A stretch of DNA of 37,659 bases from Gammaproteobacteria bacterium (GTDB lineage: Bacteria > Pseudomonadota > Gammaproteobacteria > Thiohalomonadales > Thiohalomonadaceae): the NCBI GenBank assembly GCA_026196575.1, contig JAPHSX010000061.1:1-37659 (forward strand), in the 5' to 3' direction. The notes under the pieces were generated by a model. The model searched no databases. It had not been told where the DNA came from and worked only from the letters and a program-made list of their open reading frames with translations. The translations under genes were made by a program, and so were the position numbers. This document shows, piece after piece, positions 7,609-16,209 of the stretch. Numbering within the stretch: the stretch's first letter is position 1; each line of letters starts with the position of its first letter.

Positions 7609-9789
7609 CTAGAATTTGAGCATCTTCTTGAGTTTATCCTGCATCTGCTGTTCCAGCTTTTTCTTCTCGTCCTCCAGCCTCTTTTGTGCCTCCAGCTCGG
7701 CGGCCCGCTTCCGGCGCTCAAGATCGGCCTCGATCTCGGCCCTCTTTTTATCAATCTCGGCCCGCGCCTTGGCCTCAAGCACCGAGGCGAGATCGACCCC
7801 GAACTTCGGCTCGCTGAAACTGCCGCCGATGGTGACCGGGATCTTCTCACCCCTCAGCTCGCCTCCGCGCTCGCCGGCGGCGTCACGCAGATCGGAGACG
7901 ATGGTGGTATCGAGCCGCAGGTCGAGCCTCTCGCTGACCAGGTTGACCGTCCCGCTTCCAGCCACCTGGAACAGCGGACTGCGCGCCGACAGGTCACCGG
8001 TAGTGACCAGGCCATTTTTCACCGTGAAGCTGCCGCGCAGCTCACTGAAATCGGTCGCCTTCTCCGCCTCCTTGGGCGGCGGCTGCTTGTTGTAGAGCGC
8101 CTCGGCATTACGAATCAACTGGCCGAGGTTGAACCCCTTTACCGCACCCTTGACGAAGCTGAAGCTGCCGTTGCCGTTGAGGCTGCTGCGAATGGCCTGC
8201 GGTTCAATACCGCTGGCGTTCAACTTTGCCTGCAGCTCGGCGGTGCCGGTCACATACTCCTTGCCCATAAAGTCCTTGAGCAGCGGCCCGGACTCAACAC
8301 CGCCAAGCCGCTCATCCATCGACAGTTGTGCCACCTTGCCGCTGACATCGAAGGCGACATTGCCGCTGTAGCTGCCCTGGTAGAGGTTGGCAGTGAGGGG
8401 GTGGAGGCGAAAACGTCCCTTCTCGGCCTTAAGGGTGGTGACGATAGTGTCGCTGCGCAGGTTCATCGCCTTGACCTTGCCGAGGCGCAAGGTGCCATCG
8501 ATATTGAGCGCGCGCAGCAACTCCAGCGGCAACTCGGTCGCGGCAACCGCACCCGCCGTTGCTGGCGTGGCGGGAACGGGGGCCGCCGGCGCCTCACTGG
8601 GCGGCGGCAGATAACGATCCACATCGATCGTATCGAGCAGCAGGGTGTAGCGAATCACCGGGGCGGCGAAGTTGCGCAGCGAGGCGTCGCCACTGAGGGT
8701 GCTCTCATCCAGCTGCAGCGAGAGCCCGCTGAGCGCCACCTCGTCGAGCCCGCCGCTGAAGCGGCTCACCAGCCGCGCCTTGCCCAGCGCCGCAGGATCG
8801 GCCATCTCGGGCAGTTCGATACCCAGCCCCTGCAGCAGTTGGCGCGGCACAAACTCGCTACTGGCCAGCTCGCCGCTGAAACGCAGCTGTTCGAGAAGCT
8901 GCTGGCCCTGCATGGTCACCTTGAGCTCCAGGCCGGGAATGGCAAGATTAAGCGGCGCCACGGAGAGGGTCTGCGCCGCCAGATCCACCGTGGCGTTGCC
9001 GCCGATCTCCGCCTCCAGCTTGCCACCCGGCAGGGCCGCGCCACTGAGCGCGGTACGCAGCGTCATCCCGCTGGCGGCGTAACGCTGGGCGAGCGGATCG
9101 GCAGTGACCTCGGCGGCGAGCTGCAGCGAGCCACTAAGCTCGGGGGCGATGCTGACAAATTCGGTGGCGAGTTGCAGCGGGATCGGCGCGGCGATGCGGA
9201 TCTCCCCGGCTCGGAAATTGAGGTTGTTGAGCGCAAAGCGCTGCTTCAGCAGCTCATCCCGCCACTCGATATTGGCCTCCTCAAGGGCGATGCCACCAAT
9301 GGCCAGCGCCGCCAGCAGCTGTTGCAGGGTCTCGCCACCGGCCTCGCCCTGCGGCTGATCAACCTCAACCGCCGGGGCCTCACCGCCCTTGGCCAGGTCA
9401 TCCCAGTTACTCACCCCGTCGGCACGGCGCTGCAGGTTAAGCACCAGCCCACGCAGCAGCACGGTGTCGATCTCGGTCTGCAATTTGAGTAGCGGCAGCA
9501 GCTTTACCCGTGCCTCGGCCGCGCCGATGCGGGCAAAGGGCTGGTCGGCAAAGCCCTCGGCATTGCCCAGCTCCATCGCCCCCAGCTCCAACCCCAGCCA
9601 GGGGAAGAGGGAGAGCTTGATATCCCCCTCAATGGCCAGGGTGCGCCCGGTCTGCGCCTCCACCTTGCTGGCGATGGTGTCGCGGTAGTCATTGGGATCG
9701 ATAAACAGGGTTACGCCAATGGCCGCAACCAGCAGCAGTAGCAACAGCGCGCCAAACAGGCCAAGGACAATTTTCAGGATACGTTGCAT
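7609..9789 (-). CDS. asmA: AsmA family protein
   Basis: 726 residues. One N-terminal transmembrane anchor (IVLGLFGALLLLLLVAAIGVTLFI, residues about 7-30) is followed by the AsmA hallmark DPNDYRDTIASKVEAQTGRTL and then a long beta-rich periplasmic region. C-terminal AsmA motifs include FVKGAVKGFNLGQLI, DFSELRGSF and LDLRLDTTIVSDLRD. The tail (about 670-726) is a charged Lys/Glu coiled coil, EAKARAEIDKKRAEIEADLERR and onward. AsmA-like proteins are linked to phospholipid transport between the membranes and to outer-membrane assembly. The order tRNA-Gly, asmA, mutY, yggX, tRNA-Phe on one strand fits a conserved gammaproteobacterial block. The antisense open frame over most of this gene is a codon-bias shadow. 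Confidence 0.92.
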   Translation of the reverse strand: MQRILKIVLGLFGALLLLLLVAAIGVTLFIDPNDYRDTIASKVEAQTGRTLAIEGDIKLSLFPWLGLELGAMELGNAEGFADQPFARIGAAEARVKLLPLLKLQTEIDTVLLRGLVLNLQRRADGVSNWDDLAKGGEAPAVEVDQPQGEAGGETLQQLLAALAIGGIALEEANIEWRDELLKQRFALNNLNFRAGEIRIAAPIPLQLATEFVSIAPELSGSLQLAAEVTADPLAQRYAASGMTLRTALSGAALPGGKLEAEIGGNATVDLAAQTLSVAPLNLAIPGLELKVTMQGQQLLEQLRFSGELASSEFVPRQLLQGLGIELPEMADPAALGKARLVSRFSGGLDEVALSGLSLQLDESTLSGDASLRNFAAPVIRYTLLLDTIDVDRYLPPPSEAPAAPVPATPATAGAVAATELPLELLRALNIDGTLRLGKVKAMNLRSDTIVTTLKAEKGRFRLHPLTANLYQGSYSGNVAFDVSGKVAQLSMDERLGGVESGPLLKDFMGKEYVTGTAELQAKLNASGIEPQAIRSSLNGNGSFSFVKGAVKGFNLGQLIRNAEALYNKQPPPKEAEKATDFSELRGSFTVKNGLVTTGDLSARSPLFQVAGSGTVNLVSERLDLRLDTTIVSDLRDAAGERGGELRGEKIPVTIGGSFSEPKFGVDLASVLEAKARAEIDKKRAEIEADLERRKRAAELEAQKRLEDEKKKLEQQMQDKLKKMLKF

Positions 9790-9884
9790 GCGGAGACTCC
9801 CTCTAGCACGGATGACCGTTAACGAGCGTTTGCATACCCCTCACGGGCGGGAAACAGGAAACAGGGCGAACAGGGTGGGGGATT

Positions 9885-9958
9885 TGGAGCGGGTGAAGGG
9901 AATCGAACCCTCGTATGAAGCTTGGGAAGCTGCCGTTCTACCATTGAACTACACCCGC
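9885..9958 (-). tRNA. tRNA-Gly (CCC)
   Basis: A 74-nt cloverleaf. The acceptor stem is GCGGGTG/CACCCGC with encoded TCCA end, the D arm is GTTCAATGGTAGAAC, the anticodon loop is TTCCCAA (anticodon CCC) and the T arm is GAGGG TTCGATT CCCTT, matching E. coli glyU closely. The anticodon stem GCAGC/GCTTC carries one internal C-U mismatch (second pair), whereas the E. coli equivalent is fully paired. It lies just upstream of asmA. Confidence 0.95.
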
Positions 9959-9998
9959 AGTGTGCGCGAATTCTACCACCCAACCGTGGCCACTGAAA

Positions 9999-11828
9999 CT
10001 ACAATGTCTTCCACAGGTCGGAAAAATCATCCACCCCCCTTTCGCCCTGCCCCACGCCCTGCCCCTGGGTAAGGTCGTGCAGCTGCCGGTTCACCTCCGG
10101 CAGCGACATCTCCTCATCGGTCACGGCCGACAGCACCTGGAAATGGTAGGCGTCGAAGAGGGGGGAGAGCACTACCCGGTCGTGCAGGGTGAGCGGCACC
10201 TCCTTGCCATCCACCACCATATAGAGGCTCTTGTCGCGAATCCCCGGCAGGTGGGGCAAAAAAAGCTGCGGCCGGTGATCCTCGCCGATACCGAGCAGGC
10301 AGTTCAGTGCCGTATCGCGCTCATCGTGATGCACCACCACCAGAACCGGCTCCATACTGGCGGCAAGACGCATCACCCCCACGCTCAGCCGCTCATCATC
10401 CTCATTCAACCAGCGCACCATGCAGAGCTGCGGCGGCTCCGCGGCGCTGTGGCGGTAACCCAGCAGCTCGCCCACCTGCAGCGACTCGATATTGCCCTTG
10501 TCGAACTCCAGCCCATATCCCGCCGCGGTATGGTTACGCTGGCGCACCGGAATAAAACAGTACTCCTTCTCCCGGGCCTCCCGCGCCCACGACTTCTGGT
10601 TCACCTCGGTGGAGTAGAAAATGGTTTGCCAGACATCCTTCACGGGCCGGGCGCCCATCACCCTTCCTGGATCCAGCACCCGCTCCGCCTCATCCTCCAC
10701 CAGCGACAGCTTGCGCAGCTCACCGGAGAGCTGCTGATCACTAATCCCCCGTGCCGTGGCATCACCCCCCTCCTGCAATAATTGGTAGAGGCTGTTCATA
10801 CCAATCGCCACCTCAGCCTGCTCATCACTCGCCTTGCGCGCAGCGCGCTGCAGCTCCGGGGTGTGCCAGCTCTGCTGCAGGATCTCCAGGGTTTCACGCG
10901 TGATCTCGCCGCCACCCTTGAGACGAAACGGCGCATCGTATCGCGCCTGCTCCAGCTGCGCGGCGATAAAACCGGCCAAACCATTCAGGTCAAGGGAGAT
11001 GCCCGCCTGCCGCTCACCATCGCAATCGTGGCAACACTCGCTGGTCAGATTGGCGTGGGCGGCGTCCGCCTCACGACGCACACAGTAGCCGACCTGGCCC
11101 TCGGCACGCTCGCTGGCGGCGATCAACTCCGTCCGCTCAAGCCATAGCGGCATGTTGGCGTGAACCTGCGCCATCTGCGCCTTGCTGAAGAGCCGCGGAT
11201 CCAGCATCGACAACAGCAGGATCTGCTTATACTCCCGCTCGATAGTGCCCTGGCCCGCGCCCAGCGGCAGCTCAAGCTTGTTGTGCTGGCGATGGTTCTC
11301 CACCGCCTCCCAGTAGAGACGGTGCACCGCCAGCCAGATCCCCGCCGGCACGGCGCGGTGAATCAAACGGTAGTTGCAGAGAATGCGATTCAGATAGTGG
11401 AGCAGGCGGTGTACCGACACCACCCAGACGCGGCGGTGGGTCATGCGGAAAAACCAGGAGGCATCCTCATCACTGTTAAGAACGCACTGGTAGCCAATCA
11501 CCATCTCGCGCAACAGGCTGTTGGCAAACTGTGCCACCCGCAACCCCTTGCCGGAGAGGGGAAAGGGGAGATCGCTGTAGTGTCGCCCCAGCGACTCCAG
11601 CACCGCATGCAGCGGTGCACTCAGCCGCTCCGCCAGCTCAAAACGGTTACCCAGCGGCAGCTCAAGCCGATTGACCTCATACAGTACCTGGTAGAGACGC
11701 CTTGCCGTCTCGCCCATATTGCCCAGCGGCAGCTCCGCCACCCAGCGCTCCACCGCGGCGCCACTGGTATCAAAGGAGTCCTCGCCGGGTGGCTGCTGCT
11801 CGGGGAGACGAAATGAGAGAGATTCCAT
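9999..11828 (-). CDS. Large cytosolic protein with ELPLG motifs, possible atypical PilZ-like C-terminal domain
   Basis: 609 residues, starting MESLSFRLPE; the nine-base-shifted upstream extension is rejected as proline-rich non-coding sequence. There is no signal or membrane segment. The short motif ELPLGN/A occurs three times in the N-terminal half, the first two in helices of the form ELPLGN-x(n)-E-x-A-x-R/E-L. A Cys/His cluster ECCHDCDGE lies near residue 270. Residues about 415-500 (CFIPVRQRNHTAAGYGLEF...LQVGELLGYR...VRWL...LSVGVMRL) resemble the barrel region of proteins sometimes labelled atypical PilZ/cyclic-di-GMP-binding. That is recollection of a pattern, not an established match, so I leave function open. 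It diverges from thiS, with a TATAAT box in the shared gap. Confidence 0.75.
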   Translation of the reverse strand: MESLSFRLPEQQPPGEDSFDTSGAAVERWVAELPLGNMGETARRLYQVLYEVNRLELPLGNRFELAERLSAPLHAVLESLGRHYSDLPFPLSGKGLRVAQFANSLLREMVIGYQCVLNSDEDASWFFRMTHRRVWVVSVHRLLHYLNRILCNYRLIHRAVPAGIWLAVHRLYWEAVENHRQHNKLELPLGAGQGTIEREYKQILLLSMLDPRLFSKAQMAQVHANMPLWLERTELIAASERAEGQVGYCVRREADAAHANLTSECCHDCDGERQAGISLDLNGLAGFIAAQLEQARYDAPFRLKGGGEITRETLEILQQSWHTPELQRAARKASDEQAEVAIGMNSLYQLLQEGGDATARGISDQQLSGELRKLSLVEDEAERVLDPGRVMGARPVKDVWQTIFYSTEVNQKSWAREAREKEYCFIPVRQRNHTAAGYGLEFDKGNIESLQVGELLGYRHSAAEPPQLCMVRWLNEDDERLSVGVMRLAASMEPVLVVVHHDERDTALNCLLGIGEDHRPQLFLPHLPGIRDKSLYMVVDGKEVPLTLHDRVVLSPLFDAYHFQVLSAVTDEEMSLPEVNRQLHDLTQGQGVGQGERGVDDFSDLWKTL

Positions 11829-11890
11829 GAGTAACCCTGGTTTTGTTGGCGGTGGCCGCGGCCTGTCCGGCGGCAATAAACACATTCTAT

Positions 11891-11896
11891 ATTATA
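11891..11896 (-). promoter_or_regulatory. Candidate -10 box for the 609-residue protein
   Basis: The minus strand reads TATAAT here, in an AT-rich island within the GC-rich 167-bp gap between the divergent 609-residue gene and thiS. It is 63 bases from the minus start codon. The -35 region (TTTCGC or TTCGCC) is poor, so the assignment rests on the perfect -10 and the position. Confidence 0.35.
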
Positions 11897-11995
11897 GTGA
11901 TATCCGGCATCCGGGCGAAATGTACCTGCAACGGCTGCTATTTTTCATTTTGCGCCGTTGACGTGGGCGAAGCGTAGAGGCTAGGCTTGGCGCCC

Positions 11996-12196
11996 ATGAA
12001 GATCACGCTCAACGGTGAGGCACGCCAGGTGCCCGACAACTGCAGTGCCGCCCGGCTCATCGAGGAACTCGGCCTTGCCGGGCGGCGCGTCGCCATGGAG
12101 GTCAACCAGGAGATCGTGCCGCGCAGCCGCTACGCCGAGCAGACCCTGCAGGCCGGTGACAAGGTGGAGATCGTCCACGCCATCGGCGGCGGTTAG
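11996..12196 (+). CDS. thiS: Sulfur carrier protein ThiS
   Basis: 66 residues with a ubiquitin-like pattern and the required C-terminal di-glycine (ends VEIVHAIGGG). ThiF adenylates and thiolates the C-terminal glycine, and ThiG then uses the thiocarboxylate for thiazole synthesis. The ATG at 11996 gives the family length; a TTG nine bases upstream is unlikely. It precedes thiG by 82 bases on the same strand. No THI-box riboswitch is apparent in the leader. Confidence 0.95.
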   Translation: MKITLNGEARQVPDNCSAARLIEELGLAGRRVAMEVNQEIVPRSRYAEQTLQAGDKVEIVHAIGGG

Positions 12197-12278
12197 CCCC
12201 TCCCGTCAGCGCACGTTATAATCTCCTTTGCCCCGGCGCGGCCCGGCCGCCCACACCCCGAACCCGCAGGAACTGCAC

Positions 12279-13067
12279 ATGTCACAGCACAACGACCCCC
12301 TGATCATCGCCGGCGTGGAGTATCGCTCCCGTCTCCTCACCGGCACCGGCAAGTACAGGGATCTGGAGGAGACCCGCCTCGCCACCGAGGCGGCCGGGAC
12401 CGAGATCGTCACCGTGGCCATTCGCCGCTCCAACATCGGCCAGGACCCAAGCCAGCCCAACCTGCTCGACGTCTTGCCGCCGGAGCGCTACACCATCCTC
12501 CCCAACACCGCCGGTTGCTACACCGCCGAGGATGCGGTGCGCACCTGCCGCCTGGCCCGCGAACTGCTCGACGGCCACAAGCTGGTGAAGCTGGAGGTGC
12601 TGGGCGACCAGCAGACCCTCTACCCCGACGTCACCGCCACCCTGGAGGCGGCCGAGATCCTGGTAAAGGAGGGGTTCGACGTGATGGTCTACACCTCCGA
12701 CGACCCTATCCTCGCCAAGCGCCTGGAGGAGCTCGGCTGCTGCGCGGTGATGCCGCTGGCCGCCCCCATCGGCTCAGGGCTCGGGGTGCAGAACCCCTAC
12801 AACATCCTCACCATTGTCGAGAACGCCCGCGTGCCGATCCTGGTCGACGCCGGGGTGGGTACCGCCTCCGACGCCGCCTTCGCCATGGAGCTCGGCATCG
12901 ACGGCGTGCTGATGAACACCGCCATCGCCAGCGCCAAAAATCCGGTGCTGATGGCCTCGGCAATGAAAAAGGCAGTCGAGGCCGGACGCGAGGCCTTCAA
13001 GGCAGGGCGCATCCCGCGCAAGCGCTACGCCTCCGCCTCCAGCCCTATCGACGGTACCTTCTTTTAG
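12279..13067 (+). CDS. thiG: Thiazole synthase ThiG
   Basis: 262 residues, a TIM-barrel enzyme that condenses 1-deoxy-D-xylulose 5-phosphate, dehydroglycine and ThiS thiocarboxylate into the thiazole phosphate of thiamine. The Schiff-base lysine is Lys104 in LVKLEVLGD. Other family motifs are [39 protein letters not shown] and [10 protein letters not shown]. The start is at 12279 (MSQHNDP); a longer frame from 12228 adds only proline-rich residues. It lies downstream of thiS in a probable two-gene operon. Other thi genes are not in the window. Confidence 0.97.
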   Translation: MSQHNDPLIIAGVEYRSRLLTGTGKYRDLEETRLATEAAGTEIVTVAIRRSNIGQDPSQPNLLDVLPPERYTILPNTAGCYTAEDAVRTCRLARELLDGHKLVKLEVLGDQQTLYPDVTATLEAAEILVKEGFDVMVYTSDDPILAKRLEELGCCAVMPLAAPIGSGLGVQNPYNILTIVENARVPILVDAGVGTASDAAFAMELGIDGVLMNTAIASAKNPVLMASAMKKAVEAGREAFKAGRIPRKRYASASSPIDGTFF

Positions 13068-13083
13068 GGTAGAGGGCAGCCCC

Positions 13084-13105
13084 ATCGCGGCAGAGCCGCT
13101 CCTAC
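13084..13105 (-). repeat. REP-like half element
   Basis: These 22 bases, between thiG and the CorA/ZntB gene, are the reverse complement of the first 22 bases of the 52-bp repeat at 22500 and 22603 (core GTAGGAGCGGCTCTGCCGCG). The core is itself a short palindrome, GCGGC-TCT-GCCGC, as in REP sequences of pseudomonads. It may act as a 3'-end stabiliser or attenuator for thiSG mRNA. Confidence 0.7.
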
Positions 13106-13169
13106 ACCGTGGCACCATCGACAACCCGCACGCCCTGTCGTTATATTCGGGATACCGAGGGAGAGAGTG

Positions 13170-14129
13170 ATGGAGATCCTGCATATAGAACCGGGCCAGA
13201 TTACACCGTGGCCGGCGGAGGGCGAAATGCCCGCCAGCGGGCTGTTGTGGATCGACTGCCAGCGCGGCACCGACAGCGACTGGCCCGCACTGCTGCAACG
13301 CCTTGACGGCACCGTGATCCACGAACGCCACCTGCACGACAGCCTCAACGAGGGCCACGCCTCCTTCTACGACTTCACCAGCGACTACGACATGATCATC
13401 TTTCGCGGCATGGAGGGGGGTGATTTTGCCGAGGGCGCCCGCACCCTGCCGATCACCTTCTTTATCAGCGAGCGCATCCTGGTCACGGTAGAGTCCGGGA
13501 GGGGCCACTCTATCGCTGCGGTGCGCCAGCGCCTCTCGCTGCGCAGCCAGCGCCTGCCGACCGAGCCCAGCGCCCTGTTGCACCTCATCCTCAACACCAT
13601 GGTGGATCGCCTGCTGAGTGTGCGCGAACCGCTGATCGCGTGGATGGAGCGCCTCAGCGACATACTGCTCAGCGAACGGCCGGGCAGCGATGACTGGCAG
13701 GGGCTGCTGGCGCACCGCCGCCGCCTGCGCCAGCTGGAGATCCTCTGCGAGGAGCAGGAGGATGCCATCCTCGCCTGGCGCGACAGCGACCCCGACGGCC
13801 TGAGCGAGCCGTTGCGGGTGCGTTTTACCGACCTGCTGGAGCATATCCGGCGCATGACCAAATTTGCCCAGCAACAACAGCATGAACTGGAGTCGGTGCT
13901 ACAGCTGCACTTCTCCGCCGTCGCGCACCGCACCAACGCCATCATGCGCGCCCTCACCCTGCTCTCGGCGATCTTCCTGCCACTCACCCTCATCGCCGGC
14001 ATCTACGGCATGAACTTCGAGAACATGCCCGAGTTGCAGAGCCGTTACGGCTACATCCTCACCCTGGGCGGCATGGCCCTGCTGGCCGTGCTGCTGCTCA
14101 CCCTGTTCCGTATCAAGCGCTGGTGGTGA
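13170..14129 (+). CDS. zntB: CorA-family zinc/magnesium transporter (ZntB-like)
   Basis: 319 residues. A large cytosolic N-terminal domain is followed by two C-terminal transmembrane helices, the first ending in the family signature YGMN (IYGMNFENMPEL) and the second GYILTLGGMALLAVLLLTLF, then a basic tail. The motif matches the CorA/ZntB metal-ion channel family. The presence of NFENMPEL with an acidic loop fits both the ZntB and CorA branches, so zinc versus magnesium selectivity is not settled. ATG 13170 is preferred over the adjacent GTG because GAGGGAGAGAG lies just upstream. Confidence 0.85.
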   Translation: MEILHIEPGQITPWPAEGEMPASGLLWIDCQRGTDSDWPALLQRLDGTVIHERHLHDSLNEGHASFYDFTSDYDMIIFRGMEGGDFAEGARTLPITFFISERILVTVESGRGHSIAAVRQRLSLRSQRLPTEPSALLHLILNTMVDRLLSVREPLIAWMERLSDILLSERPGSDDWQGLLAHRRRLRQLEILCEEQEDAILAWRDSDPDGLSEPLRVRFTDLLEHIRRMTKFAQQQQHELESVLQLHFSAVAHRTNAIMRALTLLSAIFLPLTLIAGIYGMNFENMPELQSRYGYILTLGGMALLAVLLLTLFRIKRWW

Positions 14130-14221
14130 GAAGCACACTACACTTAACGGGCGGTTACGGGGCATGACTGGCATGGCGAGCGATAAAATTTGAAGAGACA
14201 TTCCAGCCAGGAGAGGTGGCG

Positions 14222-15499
14222 ATGGCAGCACAGCTGACCGGGCAGTTACGAGACGACGATATTCAGCAAACCCTGGGGCTGGATAGGCAGCGGGGCACGC
14301 GCTGGCGCTGGGTTGCCGCCCTGCTGTTTTTGCCGCTGCTCGCCCTGTTGCTCTATGGCGGGTTTGCCGCCGATCCGGCTGCCACCCCCAGCTATCGCAC
14401 GGTGCCGGTCGTGCGCGGCGGCCTCACCCTGACGGTAACCGCCACCGGCACGTTACAGCCGCTCAATCAGGTTGAGGTGGGAAGCGAGCTCTCCGGCACC
14501 ATCGCCAGCGTTGCGGTCGACTTTAATGACCAGGTGAAGGCGGGGGCGGAGCTGGCCCGGCTCGACACCTCGACCCTGGAGAACCGTATCGTCGAGGGGC
14601 GCGCCTCGCTGCAGGCGGCCGAGGCCCGCGTGCAGGAGGCGCTGGCCACCGAGCGGGAGATGGCGGCCGCACTCAACCGCTGCCGTGAGCTGGCGCGCCA
14701 GCAGATGTGCGCACCGCATGACCTCGATGCGGCGCAGGCCGCTCACGCCCGCGCCAGCGCCGGGGTGAGCAGTGCCCGCGCCCAGGTGGCCATCGCCCAG
14801 GCGGCGCTTGACGGCCAGCTGACCAATCTGGCCAAGGCGACCATCCGCTCGCCGATTGACGGCATCGTCCTCGACCGCAAGGTGGAGCCGGGGCAGACGG
14901 TGGCCGCCTCGTTCCAAACCCCAGTGCTCTTTACCCTGGCCGAGGATCTGGCGCGCATGGAGCTGCTGGTTGCGGTGGATGAGGCCGACATCGGCCGCGT
15001 GCGCCCCGGCCAGCGGGCGGGCTTCAGTGTCGACGCCTTCCCCGATCGCCCCTTCAGCGCCACCATCACCCAGGTGCGGCGTGCGCCGCAGACGGTCGAG
15101 GGGGTGGTGAGCTACCAGACGGTGCTCGGGGTGGAGAACGCGGCGCTGCAACTGCACCCCGGCATGACCGCCACCGCCGAGATCGTCACCCGCGAGGTGG
15201 CCGATGCCCTGCTCATCCCCAATGCCGCACTGCGTTATGCGCCGCCACCGGCCGAGACAAAGAGCCGTGCGGGCGGCGGGAGCCTGCTCAGCCAGCTCTT
15301 CCCGCGTCCGACCCGCACGCGCCCCGCGCGGCCCAAGGGGGAGGGGGCCGAGCGCGAGGTGTGGCTGTTGCGCGACGGGGAGCCGCAGCCCCTCACCATC
15401 AAGGTGGGCGAGAGCGACGGGGTGCACACCGAGGTAATGGAGGGGGGTCTGGAGCCGGGGATGGCGCTCATCACCGAGAGCGTGCAGGCACCAAGGTGA
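14222..15499 (+). CDS. MacA-like periplasmic adaptor (RND/HlyD fold)
   Basis: 425 residues. One N-terminal transmembrane anchor (about residues 25-46, VAALLFLPLLALLLYGGFA) precedes a biotinyl-lipoyl half-motif (GTLQPLNQVEVGSELSG...VDFNDQVKAGAELARLD). A coiled-coil hairpin with AEARVQEALATEREMAAALNR comes next, then the second lipoyl half (IRSPIDGIVLDRKVEPGQTV) and a beta-barrel domain. Such adaptors link an inner-membrane ABC exporter to an outer-membrane channel. ATG 14222 sits six bases after AGGAGAGG. Its stop TGA overlaps the next ATG (TGATG), so the operon is translationally coupled. The exported substrate cannot be told. Confidence 0.92.
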   Translation: MAAQLTGQLRDDDIQQTLGLDRQRGTRWRWVAALLFLPLLALLLYGGFAADPAATPSYRTVPVVRGGLTLTVTATGTLQPLNQVEVGSELSGTIASVAVDFNDQVKAGAELARLDTSTLENRIVEGRASLQAAEARVQEALATEREMAAALNRCRELARQQMCAPHDLDAAQAAHARASAGVSSARAQVAIAQAALDGQLTNLAKATIRSPIDGIVLDRKVEPGQTVAASFQTPVLFTLAEDLARMELLVAVDEADIGRVRPGQRAGFSVDAFPDRPFSATITQVRRAPQTVEGVVSYQTVLGVENAALQLHPGMTATAEIVTREVADALLIPNAALRYAPPPAETKSRAGGGSLLSQLFPRPTRTRPARPKGEGAEREVWLLRDGEPQPLTIKVGESDGVHTEVMEGGLEPGMALITESVQAPR

Positions 15500-16209
15500 T
15501 GGCGGCGAGGGCAGCGCTGATCGAACTTGCGGCGGTGCGCAAGCGCTATGGCCGTGGGCAGGCGGAGGTGGCGGCGTTGCGCGGTATCGACCTGCGCATT
15601 GATGATGGCGAGTTCGTGGCGGTAATGGGGCCGAGCGGCTCGGGCAAATCGACCTGCATGAATATCCTCGGCTGTCTCGACACCCCCTCCGGCGGCCACT
15701 ACCGTTTTGACGGGGTCGATGTCGGCACCCTCGACCATGACCAGCGTGCGCTGCTGCGCCGCCACTATCTGGGCTTTGTCTTCCAGGGGTTCAACCTGCT
15801 CAACCGCACCTCGGCGCTGGAGAATGTGGAGCTGCCGCTGATCTATCGCGGCCTGCCCGCCGCAGAGCGCCACCGCCTCGGCATGGAGGCGCTGGCGCAG
15901 GTGGGGCTTGCGGGGTGGGAGCACCACACCCCGGGCGAGCTCTCCGGCGGCCAGCAGCAGCGGGTGGCCATCGCGCGGGCCATCGTCACCCGCCCCCGCG
16001 TACTGCTGGCCGACGAGCCAACCGGCAACCTCGATACCGCCCGCGGCCACGAGATCATGGAGATGTTGCGGGGCTTCAACCGCGACCTCGGGGTGACCAT
16101 CGTGATGGTGACCCACGAGGCGGAGATCGCCGCCTACGCCGCGCGCGCCATCCACTTTGTCGACGGCGCGCTGGTCTCGGACCGGCACAATGGCGAGGTA
16201 CGCCCGTGA
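15499..16209 (+). CDS. MacB/LolD-type ABC transporter ATPase
   Basis: 236 residues with Walker A GPSGSGKST (residues 44-52), Q-loop FVFQGFN, signature LSGGQQQR, Walker B VLLADEPTGNLD and switch histidine VMVTHE. This is the FtsE/LolD/MacB ATPase group that powers mechanotransmission-type exporters. In E. coli MacB the ATPase and permease are fused; here they are separate genes. The start overlaps the adaptor stop by one base, and the end overlaps the permease GTG start by four bases. Confidence 0.95.
   Translation: MAARAALIELAAVRKRYGRGQAEVAALRGIDLRIDDGEFVAVMGPSGSGKSTCMNILGCLDTPSGGHYRFDGVDVGTLDHDQRALLRRHYLGFVFQGFNLLNRTSALENVELPLIYRGLPAAERHRLGMEALAQVGLAGWEHHTPGELSGGQQQRVAIARAIVTRPRVLLADEPTGNLDTARGHEIMEMLRGFNRDLGVTIVMVTHEAEIAAYAARAIHFVDGALVSDRHNGEVRP

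Noticed and set aside
7684-9492. 602-residue open frame antisense to asmA
   Set aside because: Shadow of a GC-rich gene on the other strand; Gln/Leu/Arg-rich composition, no family motif, and asmA is well supported.
11829-11995. TPP riboswitch ahead of thiS
   Set aside because: No THI-box conserved CTGAGA and related pairing found in the leader.
12774-13883. 369-residue open frame antisense to thiG and the CorA/ZntB gene
   Set aside because: Crosses two confidently assigned genes and the gap between them; composition is that of a codon-bias shadow.
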